Source: Dehalococcoidia bacterium (GTDB taxonomy: Bacteria; Chloroflexota; Dehalococcoidia; Tepidiformales; Tepidiformaceae). From it: 64,000 bases of DNA. Position 1 is the stretch's first letter; the number at the start of each line of letters is the position of its first letter. The DNA is taken from NCBI GenBank assembly GCA_020847985.1, contig JADLBC010000023.1, positions 124,001 through 188,000 of the forward strand. The letters are read 5' to 3'. Shown here piece by piece: positions 7,612 to 15,774 of the stretch. The notes beneath the pieces were generated by a model. It had not been told where the DNA came from. It ran no database searches and was given only the letters and a program-made list of their open reading frames with translations. Position numbers and translations under genes: made by a program.

Positions 7612-7747
7612 TCAACCTCCTCGGCCACGTGCCGAGCCCGGGCAGTATCCACCACCGCTCCGACCCAGGCTCCACGACGACGATCTTCGTGGACGGCTCG
7701 ACGAACCCCTGGGATCGACTCCACCTTGAAGGCAGCGCCATTGCGAG

Positions 7748-7780
7748 GCTACCGGGGCAGCCGGACGAAATCACTACCCG
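7748..7780 (-). promoter_or_regulatory. Bipartite motif copy 1 (upstream of 74-aa membrane protein)
   Basis: The minus strand reads CGGGTAGTGATTTCG, then 14 bases, then TAGCCT. The distance between the two boxes (28) equals that of the other copies. It lies about 140 bases upstream of the gene starting at 7,611. In the 419-base gap from 7,612 to 8,030 nothing else is recognisable. Confidence 0.7.
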
Positions 7781-8030
7781 AACGTCAATTCCTCTCGACC
7801 AGTATCCGCCACGTCATCGTCAGGGGGCACACTCCTCAGCAGCCTATCGCGCGGCCGGCAACCATCCGGCGGGCCGAGCATGGTGGGCGTTAACGCCCTA
7901 CCTGGACTACCGCTCGCTCGCGCTTGTGTTCAACCAGGACCAAGTCTGGCAGGTCGCGATCAGGCTCACGGGTTCAGCTCAGGCGAGGCGGACCGACTGC
8001 AGTCCGCTTTGATGGCGGTTCCCAACGAAA

Positions 8031-8655
8031 TCAGCGCGGCGCCACGGATGCGACAGCGGAAAGGAGCGCAGCCCTTGTGGCATCGTCGGCAGGCAGGTAA
8101 ACAACTCCCACGACGACGAGGCACCGGCCATCCGGCTGCTCCTCCGACCGGGCCAGCGTGATCGCGCGAGTCCGGAACTGAGCGGATTCCGACTCCCGAA
8201 CCGATACCACGACCTCTCGATCGTCCAGGCGTATGCTCAAGGTCCCCTGCCGGAGAACCTGTTCCGCTGGGTCATGGGTCAGGCCGGTGTCCGCTAACGC
8301 AATGTCCACGAAAGCGTCCCCTGGCGTCGGTTCCCGTCCAACACCCTCACCCACCAACGCCCAAGTGGACAGTTTCCCTGCTTCCGGGCCGGCGCCCGGC
8401 TGCGACGGAGGAATGAGCGACCAGTTCCAGTCAGGCGGCACAAGGACGCGGATTCGGCCCTCCCGCCATGCTCTCCTCCTGCCAACTGGCCGTGGCCGCG
8501 CGGTCGGGAAGGCCCCAATCGGCAAGACCCGCGGTCGGGCTGACGTACGCCGTGGGATGGGCGTCGTTGTCGTCGCCCCCGCATGCGGAAACAGCCGATG
8601 CCGCGATACCAAGCACGAGGAGGCCAGCAGCGATCGAAGTCTTCACAACGTTCAT
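8031..8655 (-). pseudogene. Lipoprotein gene with a frameshift
   Basis: The first frame starts at 8,655 with a lipoprotein signal (VVKTSIAAGLLVLGIAASAV, then SAC as lipobox) and stops at 8,431. A second frame, with no start of its own, continues the protein from about 8,470 to 8,031 (REGRIRVLVPPDWNWSLIPP, ending LLSAVASVAPR). The switch lies in a G-rich stretch near 8,440-8,475 (GGCGGGAGGG). One gained or lost base would restore a protein of about 207 residues. It may be a true pseudogene or a sequencing error. The family is unknown. Confidence 0.6.
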
Positions 8656-8755
8656 GTTTGCGCTACACCGCAAGTGAGGCACAAGACCCATGCGGTACCG
8701 ATAGTGGTGCCTGACTTGGGCCATCGAGCGATCGTGGGTCATGCACGTTGAGCGG

Positions 8756-9406
8756 TCATCGCGCCGGTTCAATGACAAAGTCAGCGTCGGTGCCCGCGAG
8801 GGCCTCGGCGGCGGAGCCGCAGCCATACCAGACGTACCAGATTCCGCCGTCCGACCCGACGACCAGGGACTGTCCAGACTCCCAAAGGACGCGAATCGCT
8901 CCCGCCGGAACTGACGCCGATGGCCCGTCGGCTCCACCTTTGGCGTACCAAGCGGCGTAGACATCGGAATCGGAGGCTCGCGATATGAACTCGCTCAGTG
9001 CAATCCTGACCGCGTCACCATCGTCGAGGACAGGGTTGTCGTCACAGATAGCCCCCGGAAGCACGCGCGCTGTGGAGCCCGAAGGCAGTTGTGCGCAGAG
9101 CGAGGCCGGCAGCGCCGAGCACGCGACATCTTGGATGACCGCGGCATCGACCAACGCGTCCACGTTCCCAACTGCGACCGCCTCAATCAGGTCGTCAACC
9201 GGTTGTATGCCCGTTTGACCGGCCTCGGATGTGGGCGTCGCGTCCGGTTCGGTGGGTTGTGCCGTAGCGGTGGACGTTGCCGTCCGACCTACGGTTGCGC
9301 CGTCGTCGTCGGAGTCGTTCGTGCAACCTGTGGATACGAAGAGACCGACGCACAACCCTACACAGAGGCAAAGCGTCTTCGAGCGGCGGCGAATAGCGTA
9401 ACGCAT
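8756..9406 (-). CDS. Lipoprotein, family A (paralogue of 18,703-19,299)
   Basis: This 216-residue protein begins MRYAIRRRSKTLCLCVG and has the lipobox LFVSTGC, followed by a Thr/Pro/Ala-rich linker to about residue 65. The mature domain begins QTGIQPVDDLIEAVAVGNVD, has conserved cysteines (VACSALPASLC) and ends with a Trp-rich strand (GIWYVWYGCG). The protein at 18,703-19,299 has the same plan (VDDVISVVE, SIACTTE, then a late GLWLACG), so the two are paralogues. GGAAGGACGG lies upstream of the start. The bipartite motif at 9,554-9,592 precedes it. Function unknown; anchored on the outer face of the membrane. Confidence 0.78.
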   Translation of the reverse strand: MRYAIRRRSKTLCLCVGLCVGLFVSTGCTNDSDDDGATVGRTATSTATAQPTEPDATPTSEAGQTGIQPVDDLIEAVAVGNVDALVDAAVIQDVACSALPASLCAQLPSGSTARVLPGAICDDNPVLDDGDAVRIALSEFISRASDSDVYAAWYAKGGADGPSASVPAGAIRVLWESGQSLVVGSDGGIWYVWYGCGSAAEALAGTDADFVIEPAR

Positions 9407-9553
9407 TGAGTGACCGTCCTTCCGGCGGGGGAGTCGCCCTTGGTCAGCCGAGCTCTTGACGGCTCGGTCGGGTTGGCGGTCGCGGCCCGCGAATGCGGCC
9501 TGATCGCGAATGGGACATGCCCAGCCCACCTATCCCGTCGAGGCCGTAGGCCC

Positions 9554-9592
9554 GGCATCGTACCAAATTCGCACTGGCGAATTCACTACCCG
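9554..9592 (-). promoter_or_regulatory. Bipartite motif copy 2 (upstream of 8,756-9,406)
   Basis: The minus strand reads CGGGTAGTGAATTCG, then 14 bases, then GTACGAT. The second box is the most divergent of the ten. It lies about 150 bases upstream of the lipoprotein start at 9,406. The rest of the interval 9,593-10,012 holds no gene I can support. Confidence 0.65.
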
Positions 9593-10011
9593 ATCTTCGA
9601 GCCTCCTGACTCGATCGAAGCGAGACCGACCGCCGGAACGCGACCGTGTCGCGGTAGTTCCTGGAGTCTGCTCCACCCGTCGGCACGGCAAGCGAGTGCT
9701 GGGTGGAGTTCGAACCTTTGCGGCGTTCTCGGCAGGCGCAGCGACCCTGGCGGCACAGCTGACGGCCGGGGACGCGGAGGCCGTAGCCGTCTCGTGCGCG
9801 TTCGCGATAGATGGCGCGCTACGCCACGAGGCGGGCTGGTCCGAGGTCGTCATCGTCCCTCGAACCTCCATCTCGGTCGCATTCCTGACCATTGTGATTG
9901 CTCCGGTAGCCTCGAATATGGTCGTGCGCGGTAGCATTGCCGACTTTCTCAGGTATCGATAGCAAAGGCGCCTGCGCGGCCTGCAAGCTTGTCGATGGTC
10001 TGCAGTGCGCT

Positions 10012-10046
10012 CGGGTAGTGATTTCGGTCCACGCGGTCGGTAGCGT
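10012..10046 (+). promoter_or_regulatory. Bipartite motif copy 3 (upstream of toxin-antitoxin pair)
   Basis: CGGGTAGTGATTTCG begins at 10,012 and TAGCGT follows at 10,041-10,046, 28 bases after the GGG. It lies about 190 bases upstream of the antitoxin start. It is the only copy that precedes genes for non-exported proteins. Confidence 0.68.
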
Positions 10047-10231
10047 TACAAGGTGTGAGAGCCGGTCGTTGCCACGGCTACGAATCGACGCCCAACCGGT
10101 CGCGGTCCGCGAGGCTACTCGTCAGGTCTAGCGTCGGCGTGAGCCACGACCGGCGGGAGGGGCGGCAGTTGTGCGCCGCAAATGATGGCCAGATCCGTGT
10201 GCAGACCGCCGAAGACCATGGAGGTTGCAGG

Positions 10232-10468
10232 ATGGAGGAGACGATCTCGTCTACTGCTGCCAATCGCGAGTTCGCGAGACTGCTACGGGGCGTGCGAGAG
10301 GGGCGCCGCTACGTAGTCGTGAGTCACGGGCATCCCATTGCCCGGCTCGTCCCAGCAGGGGAGTCTGGCGCCAGGGCAGCGCACGCCGCCCTGCTGGAGC
10401 GGCTCGAGCACGAGCCGGCGATGGAAGTCGATAGCTGGACCCACGAACCGCAGAGGCCCCGACCGTGA
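10232..10468 (+). CDS. Phd/YefM-type antitoxin
   Basis: This 78-residue protein has the Phd/YefM pattern: SSTAANREFARLLRGVREGR, then YVVVSHGHPIARLVP. That is the beta-hairpin DNA-binding domain of these antitoxins. The C-terminal part is acidic and Pro-rich and would wrap the toxin. GGAGGTTGCAGG precedes the ATG. Its stop overlaps the toxin start (ATGA), the usual arrangement. Such pairs normally repress their own promoter. On a mobile element they favour maintenance. Confidence 0.85.
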   Translation: MEETISSTAANREFARLLRGVREGRRYVVVSHGHPIARLVPAGESGARAAHAALLERLEHEPAMEVDSWTHEPQRPRP

Positions 10469-10938
10469 AAGTAGGCATCGACACAGACGTGTTGGCTGCT
10501 GCTGAAGGAATACGTGGCGCCTCCCGCCAGGCAGCAGCGGTCGCGATCATCCGTGACCTTCCGCACGACAGCATCATCGTGCCGGCACCGGCCCTTGGTG
10601 AGCTCTTCACGCTTCTCACGCGACCTGGTGTCCGCTCGGCAAGCGAGGCCCGCGCCGCGTGCCTGGGCTGGCGGGACGCCTTCGCGATCCAGGCAGTGTC
10701 TAGCGACATCGTCCTGACAGCCACGCACCTGGTAGGCGAGAGCGGGCTGGAGATCCGGGACGCGATAGTAATGTCCTCCGTTGCCGCAGCCGACTGCCGA
10801 CTGGTTCTGTCGGAGGGACTGCCCGACGGGTTCACGTGGGGAGTGGTCACAGCAGTCAATCCATTCGCGCGAACACGCCACCCTCTACTGGAATTCATCC
10901 TCCGTTCGGCGAAGGTTTCCTCCCAACCCACCATTTAA
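10465..10938 (+). CDS. vapC: PIN-domain toxin, VapC family
   Basis: This 157-residue protein is a PIN-domain ribonuclease of the VapC type. Acidic residues expected at the active site are visible: Asp6 and Asp8 (GIDTDVL), Glu46 (ALGELF) and Asp99 (EIRDAIV). The late strand ADCRLVLSEGL has Glu where many VapC proteins have Asp. The toxin would cleave RNA, usually tRNA or rRNA in this family, when its antitoxin is lost. It is translationally coupled to the antitoxin. Confidence 0.85.
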   Translation: MKVGIDTDVLAAAEGIRGASRQAAAVAIIRDLPHDSIIVPAPALGELFTLLTRPGVRSASEARAACLGWRDAFAIQAVSSDIVLTATHLVGESGLEIRDAIVMSSVAAADCRLVLSEGLPDGFTWGVVTAVNPFARTRHPLLEFILRSAKVSSQPTI

Positions 10939-10967
10939 GGTCGCCTTCGTGTAAGGTCGCCTTCGTG
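10936..10967 (+). repeat. Tandem 16-bp direct repeat after vapC
   Basis: TAAGGTCGCCTTCGTG occurs twice in a row without a gap; the first copy contains the vapC stop codon. Each unit includes a small AAGG/CCTT inverted repeat. It may be a slippage duplication. The following gap to 11,155 shows no gene. Confidence 0.7.
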
Positions 10968-11155
10968 CTCTCGGCTCACAACCGTCGTCACGTTGTGACA
11001 TCGGGCGGTTCAAGCCGTTGCGGTCTACCGATGGCGATCGGATTGCTGCGAGCGCGAGATCCGCAATGCCTGCCGACAGAACACCCAGCGGCGCGGGCGA
11101 CTGTCGCGTTACAGTTCGAACGCAGCACTCGGAATCCTCTACACCGAGTAGCCGT

Positions 11156-11190
11156 CGGGTAGTGAATTCGCCACCCGACGGACGTAGCCT
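11156..11190 (+). promoter_or_regulatory. Bipartite motif copy 4 (upstream of beta-propeller lipoprotein)
   Basis: CGGGTAGTGAATTCG begins at 11,156 and TAGCCT lies at 11,185-11,190. The likely ATG of the next gene is at 11,198. If the second box is a -10 element, the transcript would begin at or next to the start codon. Confidence 0.72.
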
Positions 11191-11197
11191 GCGCGAG

Positions 11198-12214
11198 ATG
11201 GGGTTTGGATTTCTAAAGCTTGCATCGATGCCAGCCGCTGTCCTGTTGTCGGCAGCCAGCCTTGCCGCTTGTGATGAGCCGAACCGGAGCCACCGGGCAG
11301 CCATTCTGGACGTCGGGACCGGCCAACTCCATCGCATCTCTGCCAGCGACGACTTTGCTCACGTAATGAAGTGGTCGCCCGATTCGGGATCGGTCGTGGT
11401 CGTCGAAGGCAACGACGCGGTCAGGCGGAAGGCGACGACTGGCGCGTCGGAATGGCGCGTGAAGGGCGAGCCAGGTTGGTTTCTCCGCGAGGCGGCGTTT
11501 TCCCCAACTGGCGATACCGTCGCCCTCCTCCACTTCCAGGAGCCCTTAGAACAAGTTGGCACCGCACTGGACATACGCTCGGCAGCGGACGGACAACTGG
11601 CTGAGCCCGGACGTGTGTGGTCGGTCCTTGGACCGGTAGGAGGTCATACGCCGATCCTCCATGACCTCGCCTGGGCATCGGATGGCAGACTTGCGGCGAT
11701 CGGGGTTCTCGAATCCCGCGCTGACCTTTTCGTTCTGGACTCCACCAGCGGCTGGGCGGTCGCGACCGAGCCGACAGTAGGGAATGAAGTCCAGGTTGAG
11801 GCTGCCCCCGTCGGAGGGGCACTCGCAGTCCTCGGTCCGGATGGCCTCGTGTTGCACGAACTGGGTGTGGCTGCGCGCGTGATCCGTCCCGGCCCGGTCC
11901 ACGGGCTGGTTGACTTCGCGTTTGCTCCCGACGGGCGGCGCATCGTGATGCTGGTAAACACGCAATTGTCGATCTATGACCTCGACACGCAACAGTGGAA
12001 CCCGTTGCTCGATGGATCAGCTAACAGCGTCTCCTGGGGTGCCGATGGCACGATCGCGTTCTCTTGGGGAGGAGTGGTCCACGGCATCAACGCGGACGGC
12101 ACTCACCGGCGCGTCCTCCTGGAGGTGGGCGGAGGCCAGAGCATCCGCAGTCTGGAATGGTCTCCTGACGGCACAAAACTAGCCCTGATCCTCGTGCCGC
12201 GATATCGCGACTAG
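11198..12214 (+). CDS. Beta-propeller lipoprotein (TolB/WD40-like)
   Basis: This 338-residue protein has a lipoprotein signal (PAAVLLSAASLAAC, lipobox LAAC) and then repeating units with the Ser-Pro-Asp-Gly type turn of PD40/WD40 propellers: VMKWSPDSGSVVVVEG, AAFSPTGDTVALL, LAWASDGRLAAIG, FAFAPDGRRIVML, SVSWGADGTIAFS, LEWSPDGTKLALIL. About six blades are visible. It should sit on the outer membrane face and bind a ligand or protein. No ribosome binding site precedes the ATG at 11,198, which fits an almost leaderless transcript; an internal ATG at 11,228 is an alternative start but would shorten the signal peptide. Confidence 0.78.
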   Translation: MGFGFLKLASMPAAVLLSAASLAACDEPNRSHRAAILDVGTGQLHRISASDDFAHVMKWSPDSGSVVVVEGNDAVRRKATTGASEWRVKGEPGWFLREAAFSPTGDTVALLHFQEPLEQVGTALDIRSAADGQLAEPGRVWSVLGPVGGHTPILHDLAWASDGRLAAIGVLESRADLFVLDSTSGWAVATEPTVGNEVQVEAAPVGGALAVLGPDGLVLHELGVAARVIRPGPVHGLVDFAFAPDGRRIVMLVNTQLSIYDLDTQQWNPLLDGSANSVSWGADGTIAFSWGGVVHGINADGTHRRVLLEVGGGQSIRSLEWSPDGTKLALILVPRYRD

Positions 12215-12366
12215 GAGAAGCACAAGTTCGGCAACAGCGAGGGACGGCGGAGGCCGGGGAATGGGGCTACGGTGACATCGCACGAGGCATCATCGCCGAT
12301 CGGGGCGCTCCCTCCGACGCGCCAGTCGTCTCGGGCGTGACTGCTCGCTCGCAGCTTTTCATCAAT

Positions 12367-12401
12367 CGGGTAGTGAATTCGCAAGTTCCCGGGACTAGCG
12401 T
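12367..12401 (+). promoter_or_regulatory. Bipartite motif copy 5 (upstream of 12,474-13,235)
   Basis: CGGGTAGTGAATTCG begins at 12,367 and TAGCGT lies at 12,396-12,401. The gene downstream starts at 12,474 with its own ribosome binding site, giving a leader of about 65 bases. Confidence 0.72.
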
Positions 12402-12473
12402 GCGATCATCAACCTTCCCGCCGGCCGCGATCCCGGACGACGGCTCCCAACCTCGCCCCCGTAGGAGGACAGG

Positions 12474-13235
12474 ATGTATCACGTACGCGTCAACACGACT
12501 TCCGCAGCGCTAGGCGTTGTGTTGGTGGTCGTTCTCACACTCTTGGTGGCTCTGCTCCCTCGCGGCACGGCGCAGACACTTTCGACGCAGGCTACGCCGA
12601 GTGCGACCGAACCGGGAACAACTGAAGAAGAGTCCACTATTGACCTCAACACGAAATTGGCCCATCGGAACCTCTCGGCTGCATCCGAGATGATCGATGC
12701 CGTCACGGTTGAGGAGGCAACTGCTGACTTCACAGTCCTAGGCCCGGACGGCACACCCATTGCAGGCGCAGCTGTGACTGTGTCGTCCGGGACGGTGTCG
12801 GTGTCAGGAACAACCAGCGACGACGGGGTTGTCCGTTTAGACCTCTCCGATGTGCTCGCTGTCGCGCCAGTCGGCGAGGATGGACTACAACGGTTCAACC
12901 TTGTCGTCGAAGCCGACGGCTATGGCAGCCTCTCCATTGTCAATGAGTACTTCGGCGGCCCTGGCGGAAGCCACGGTGCGACGCTTACCGACCAACCTCG
13001 GGTCGAGGATCGTATCTGCATCCCACGAGCCGCGAGCGTGTTCCATCGGGAATGTCCCGACTACCAGGGCACCGGCACTCCTGGTCCGCCGCAAACCGGC
13101 ACAGGTCGGTCCAGCACCGTCTCGGCTGGTGGCGGTCAGTTCCGTGTCGGTGTTGTGCTCGGCGGCGCTGCGCTACTGGCTGCTGCCGGCCTTGCTTCCT
13201 GGCTTCTCCGTCGGACGGCTCGGCCGTTGCGGTAG
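12474..13235 (+). CDS. Secreted protein with carboxypeptidase-regulatory-like fold and sorting-type tail
   Basis: This 253-residue protein starts after GTAGGAGGACAGG. It has an N-terminal signal or anchor (residues 10-30) and a central domain resembling CarboxypepD-reg/Ig-like modules (FTVLGPDGTPIAGAAVTVSS, then TTSDDGVVRLDL). A Pro/Thr/Gly-rich stretch follows. The C-terminus is PPQTGTG, then a hydrophobic segment (VGVVLGGAALLAAAGLASWL) and RRTARPLR. That tail has the layout of a sortase sorting signal (LPxTG, membrane span, basic end), but the Leu is Pro here. No sortase gene lies in the window, so it may simply be a C-terminal anchor. Confidence 0.7.
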   Translation: MYHVRVNTTSAALGVVLVVVLTLLVALLPRGTAQTLSTQATPSATEPGTTEEESTIDLNTKLAHRNLSAASEMIDAVTVEEATADFTVLGPDGTPIAGAAVTVSSGTVSVSGTTSDDGVVRLDLSDVLAVAPVGEDGLQRFNLVVEADGYGSLSIVNEYFGGPGGSHGATLTDQPRVEDRICIPRAASVFHRECPDYQGTGTPGPPQTGTGRSSTVSAGGGQFRVGVVLGGAALLAAAGLASWLLRRTARPLR

Positions 13236-13395
13236 TCGCAAGCGATCTAGGGCCTTAGTCGGGCAGCCGCAGATCGGCGCCTGCCCGCACTGGCGGCGAG
13301 GTGCGCCGCTGGCACCGCGCGCCCGCCTCGGTCACCGGCAGCGCCGAAGGAACTGGAGACGTTGTTCGCTTGCCGCGAAGTTGCCCACGGTCGCC

Positions 13396-14628
13396 CTAGG
13401 GATGGTAGACCTCCGCTGTTGCGCCAGGAGAATCGGATCCGCCGACTGCGAGAGCGTCGCCATCGAGCAGTAGTGTAAGCGTGAACCAGACGCGTCCACG
13501 CGTCATCGGACCGGTCATCGAAAAGGTGTTCGTCTCCGGGTCGAAGATCTCCGCGGAAGCGAGCGTACCCCCATCGAAATGACTGTCCGGAACGCCGCCG
13601 GCGATGAGGACGCGACCGTCGGTCAAGAGGAGCGCCTCGTGCAACATGCGCGCATCCTGCATAGGTCCGACGAGGGTGAGTACGCCTGTTGCCAGGTCAA
13701 GGATCATGGCGGCGTCCGTGGCTGGCACGGAACGGTCGGAGCCAGAGTTGGGTGGCGGCGTCGGAAGAGCTCGCAAACGCTCGTGGTCGATGCCACCAGT
13801 CAGCAACGCTTTTCCATCCGAGAGAAGGACCGGAACCTCCGGTAGGTCGGTCCGGTCGCTCAACATGGCAAAGGAATTGGTATCGGTATCAAGTACTTGG
13901 ACGGTCCCATTGCCCGCGACCAAGATGGAGCCGCCTGGCAGCAACACAGCTTGTGGAGAGGCGTTCGCCTGCACCAGCGATGGACCAGAGGCGAAGGTCA
14001 GGGACGCCGGGTCGAAGAGTTCGGTGCTCGCGAGTGCCTTGCCATCCGAGCCGCGTCCGCCAATGACCACAACTAGCCCGTCGTTCAACAGCACCATCGC
14101 GTGGCCGGCGCGAGCCTCGAGGAGATCGCTGGCAAAGCGGCACCCACCGCCCACCGGGTCGCATACTTCGGCACTCTGCAAAATGGCTCCAGCCGTGGCC
14201 ACACCGCCTGAAACTAGGACGCGACCATCGCCCAGCGTCACCGCCGCGAACGTCTGCCTGGCTGCATTGAGGTTGGGTCCTTTGGCGAATGTCCGACTAT
14301 CTGGGTTGTAGATTTCGGAGCTTGCCAGAACGGGGAAGGATGATGACGCCGCGTTCCCGCCAGCTACAAACACCCGCCCGTTGGGCAGCAACGCGGCGGT
14401 ATGCAGCGAGCGCGGTTCGGCAAGGTCGCCCACTACGGTGAAGGCTTGCCGCGTCAGGGGCGCAGCCGTCGGCATCGTCGTGGAGGTTGGCTCGGCGGAA
14501 GCCGTGACAGTGCTAGCCGCCCCGGTTGGAGTAGCAGCGGGGGTTAGCGTCCGGCCGGCGTCACCGCAGGCAACAGCAGCGGACAGGACGCACAACAAGG
14601 CAGGTACAAAGAGAAGTCGCTGGTCCAT
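13396..14628 (-). CDS. Kelch-repeat lipoprotein
   Basis: This 410-residue protein begins with a lipoprotein signal (LLCVLSAAVAC) and a Thr/Ala/Pro-rich linker to about residue 58. Kelch-type beta-propeller repeats follow: HTAALLPNGRVFVAGG, FAAVTLGDGRVLVSGG, HAMVLLNDGLVVVIGG, QAVLLPGGSILVAGN, EALLLTDGRVLIAGG, FTLTLLLDGDALAVGG. Each carries the Gly-Gly doublet and a following 'ASTELFDP' or 'SSEIYNP' strand, giving six blades. Such propellers bind partners or glycans at the surface. A sigma70-like promoter at 14,646-14,674 sits just upstream instead of the bipartite motif. Confidence 0.85.
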   Translation of the reverse strand: MDQRLLFVPALLCVLSAAVACGDAGRTLTPAATPTGAASTVTASAEPTSTTMPTAAPLTRQAFTVVGDLAEPRSLHTAALLPNGRVFVAGGNAASSSFPVLASSEIYNPDSRTFAKGPNLNAARQTFAAVTLGDGRVLVSGGVATAGAILQSAEVCDPVGGGCRFASDLLEARAGHAMVLLNDGLVVVIGGRGSDGKALASTELFDPASLTFASGPSLVQANASPQAVLLPGGSILVAGNGTVQVLDTDTNSFAMLSDRTDLPEVPVLLSDGKALLTGGIDHERLRALPTPPPNSGSDRSVPATDAAMILDLATGVLTLVGPMQDARMLHEALLLTDGRVLIAGGVPDSHFDGGTLASAEIFDPETNTFSMTGPMTRGRVWFTLTLLLDGDALAVGGSDSPGATAEVYHP

Positions 14629-14645
14629 GTCACTTGGAACCGAGA

Positions 14646-14674
14646 ATTAGACTGTCTCGCCGCGATTCAGTCAA
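14646..14674 (-). promoter_or_regulatory. Sigma70-like promoter of the Kelch lipoprotein
   Basis: On the minus strand TTGACT and TCTAAT are separated by 17 bases. The -10 box ends 18 bases before the ATG at 14,628, so the transcript would have a leader of only about ten bases. It shows that not all lipoprotein genes of the region use the bipartite motif. Confidence 0.6.
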
Positions 14675-14863
14675 TGCACTCGTCGTATTGCTCGATGGTG
14701 TGCCAGCCACGCCGAAGCGTCGGCGCGATTGGCGGTTCTGCACTCGGTGCGGGGACTTCGGCAGGTCAATTCAGCGCTTGAGTTGAGCAAGCGAGGGCGA
14801 GTCCGCATCGAACCGGTTAGGGGCCGAAGGGAATCGGAGAAAGCGCTCCAGTTCGGGCGGAGT

Positions 14864-15577
14864 CTAGGGGCGGAGGACTTCCCAGGTGGCCCACCCGTTC
14901 TGGGGCGCGAGGAGGTCACGTCCGCTTGCGTCCGCACGAAGGAGGTGCGTGAGGCGCCACTCGCCATCAATGGTCGTCCAATGCGTAACGATCGCCACGC
15001 GCCGGGGTTCGGTGCCGAGACCACTTCCGGCGGCCGGGGTGACGATCGCGGTGAGGACGACCGCTGATTCTCCCTGCGGAAGGTTGGTGCGGCCGATCGC
15101 ATAAGCCACCGGAGGTGCCCCGCCGAATTCATCACTAGCACCTTCCACGGCACGCATCCTGAGGTCGTCGATAATCTCGATCACCGCATCGATAGGGACA
15201 GGGCCGCCAGCGTCGCTCGGCCAGTGCCAGACCTCGAGCCCGTCGTACTCCTCGCCCTTCTCGCACAGGTCACCGGCGCGCCCCTGGTCCGTTTCGCCAC
15301 AAACGTGCCGGGTAGTCTCGGCTCGGTCCTCGAAAAACGACAGATCCCAGGCATCGACCGCCGCTTCGATTTCTGGAACGAACCGGCGGAACTCATCCGA
15401 CACACCCGGCGCTTGCGTCGGCGTCGAAGTTCCCTCCGAGGCAGTAGGCTCACGAGTTGGCATGCTTGTTGGCGACGGTGTCGTCGCGTCATCACCGTTG
15501 GAGTCACAGGCGCTGACAACAGCGACGCCAACAAATAGAAGGGTCAGAATACCGAAGGCTCTGAGCTTGAGTTCCAT
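14864..15577 (-). CDS. Hypothetical lipoprotein (237 aa)
   Basis: The protein begins MELKLRAFGILTLLFVG with lipobox VVSAC and a Thr/Pro/Ser linker. The mature part starts near residue 58 (EFRRFVPEIEAAVDAWDLSF) and contains a Cys pair (HVCGETDQGRAGDLC). The late part (VAIVTHWTTIDGEWRLTHLL) resembles the NTF2/SnoaL-like 'W.I..GeWrl' strand seen in many small lipoproteins. An in-frame GTG four codons upstream (15,589) is an alternative start. No bipartite motif is seen upstream. Confidence 0.75.
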   Translation of the reverse strand: MELKLRAFGILTLLFVGVAVVSACDSNGDDATTPSPTSMPTREPTASEGTSTPTQAPGVSDEFRRFVPEIEAAVDAWDLSFFEDRAETTRHVCGETDQGRAGDLCEKGEEYDGLEVWHWPSDAGGPVPIDAVIEIIDDLRMRAVEGASDEFGGAPPVAYAIGRTNLPQGESAVVLTAIVTPAAGSGLGTEPRRVAIVTHWTTIDGEWRLTHLLRADASGRDLLAPQNGWATWEVLRP

Positions 15578-15774
15578 CGGAATCGCCACCGAGAGTGTAA
15601 GTTGATCGCTTCCATACTAGCATCGAATCGCAACCGCTCGATCAGGGTTCGGGGGCGCGGCCTACGGGGCGGTCGCTTGGAGCCAGCTCACAGGCCACAG
15701 GCAGTCGTGGGGTAGTTTGGGTGCCGAATCGATGGCGGGTCGGAGAGGCAGAATCGTGCGGACGAGGAGGCGCG

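Noticed and set aside
9510-9962. Open frame with a stretch (VLGGVRTFAAFSAGAATLAA) recalling MgtC/DUF4010 membrane proteins
   Set aside because: The similarity is short, the surrounding frame is not protein-like, and there is no ribosome binding site. It may be a relic but cannot be supported.
15711-15745. GGGGTAGTTTGGGTGCCG upstream of the beta-lactamase-fold gene as an eleventh motif copy
   Set aside because: Only the GGGTAGT part matches; GAATTCG and the TAGC box at the fixed distance are missing.
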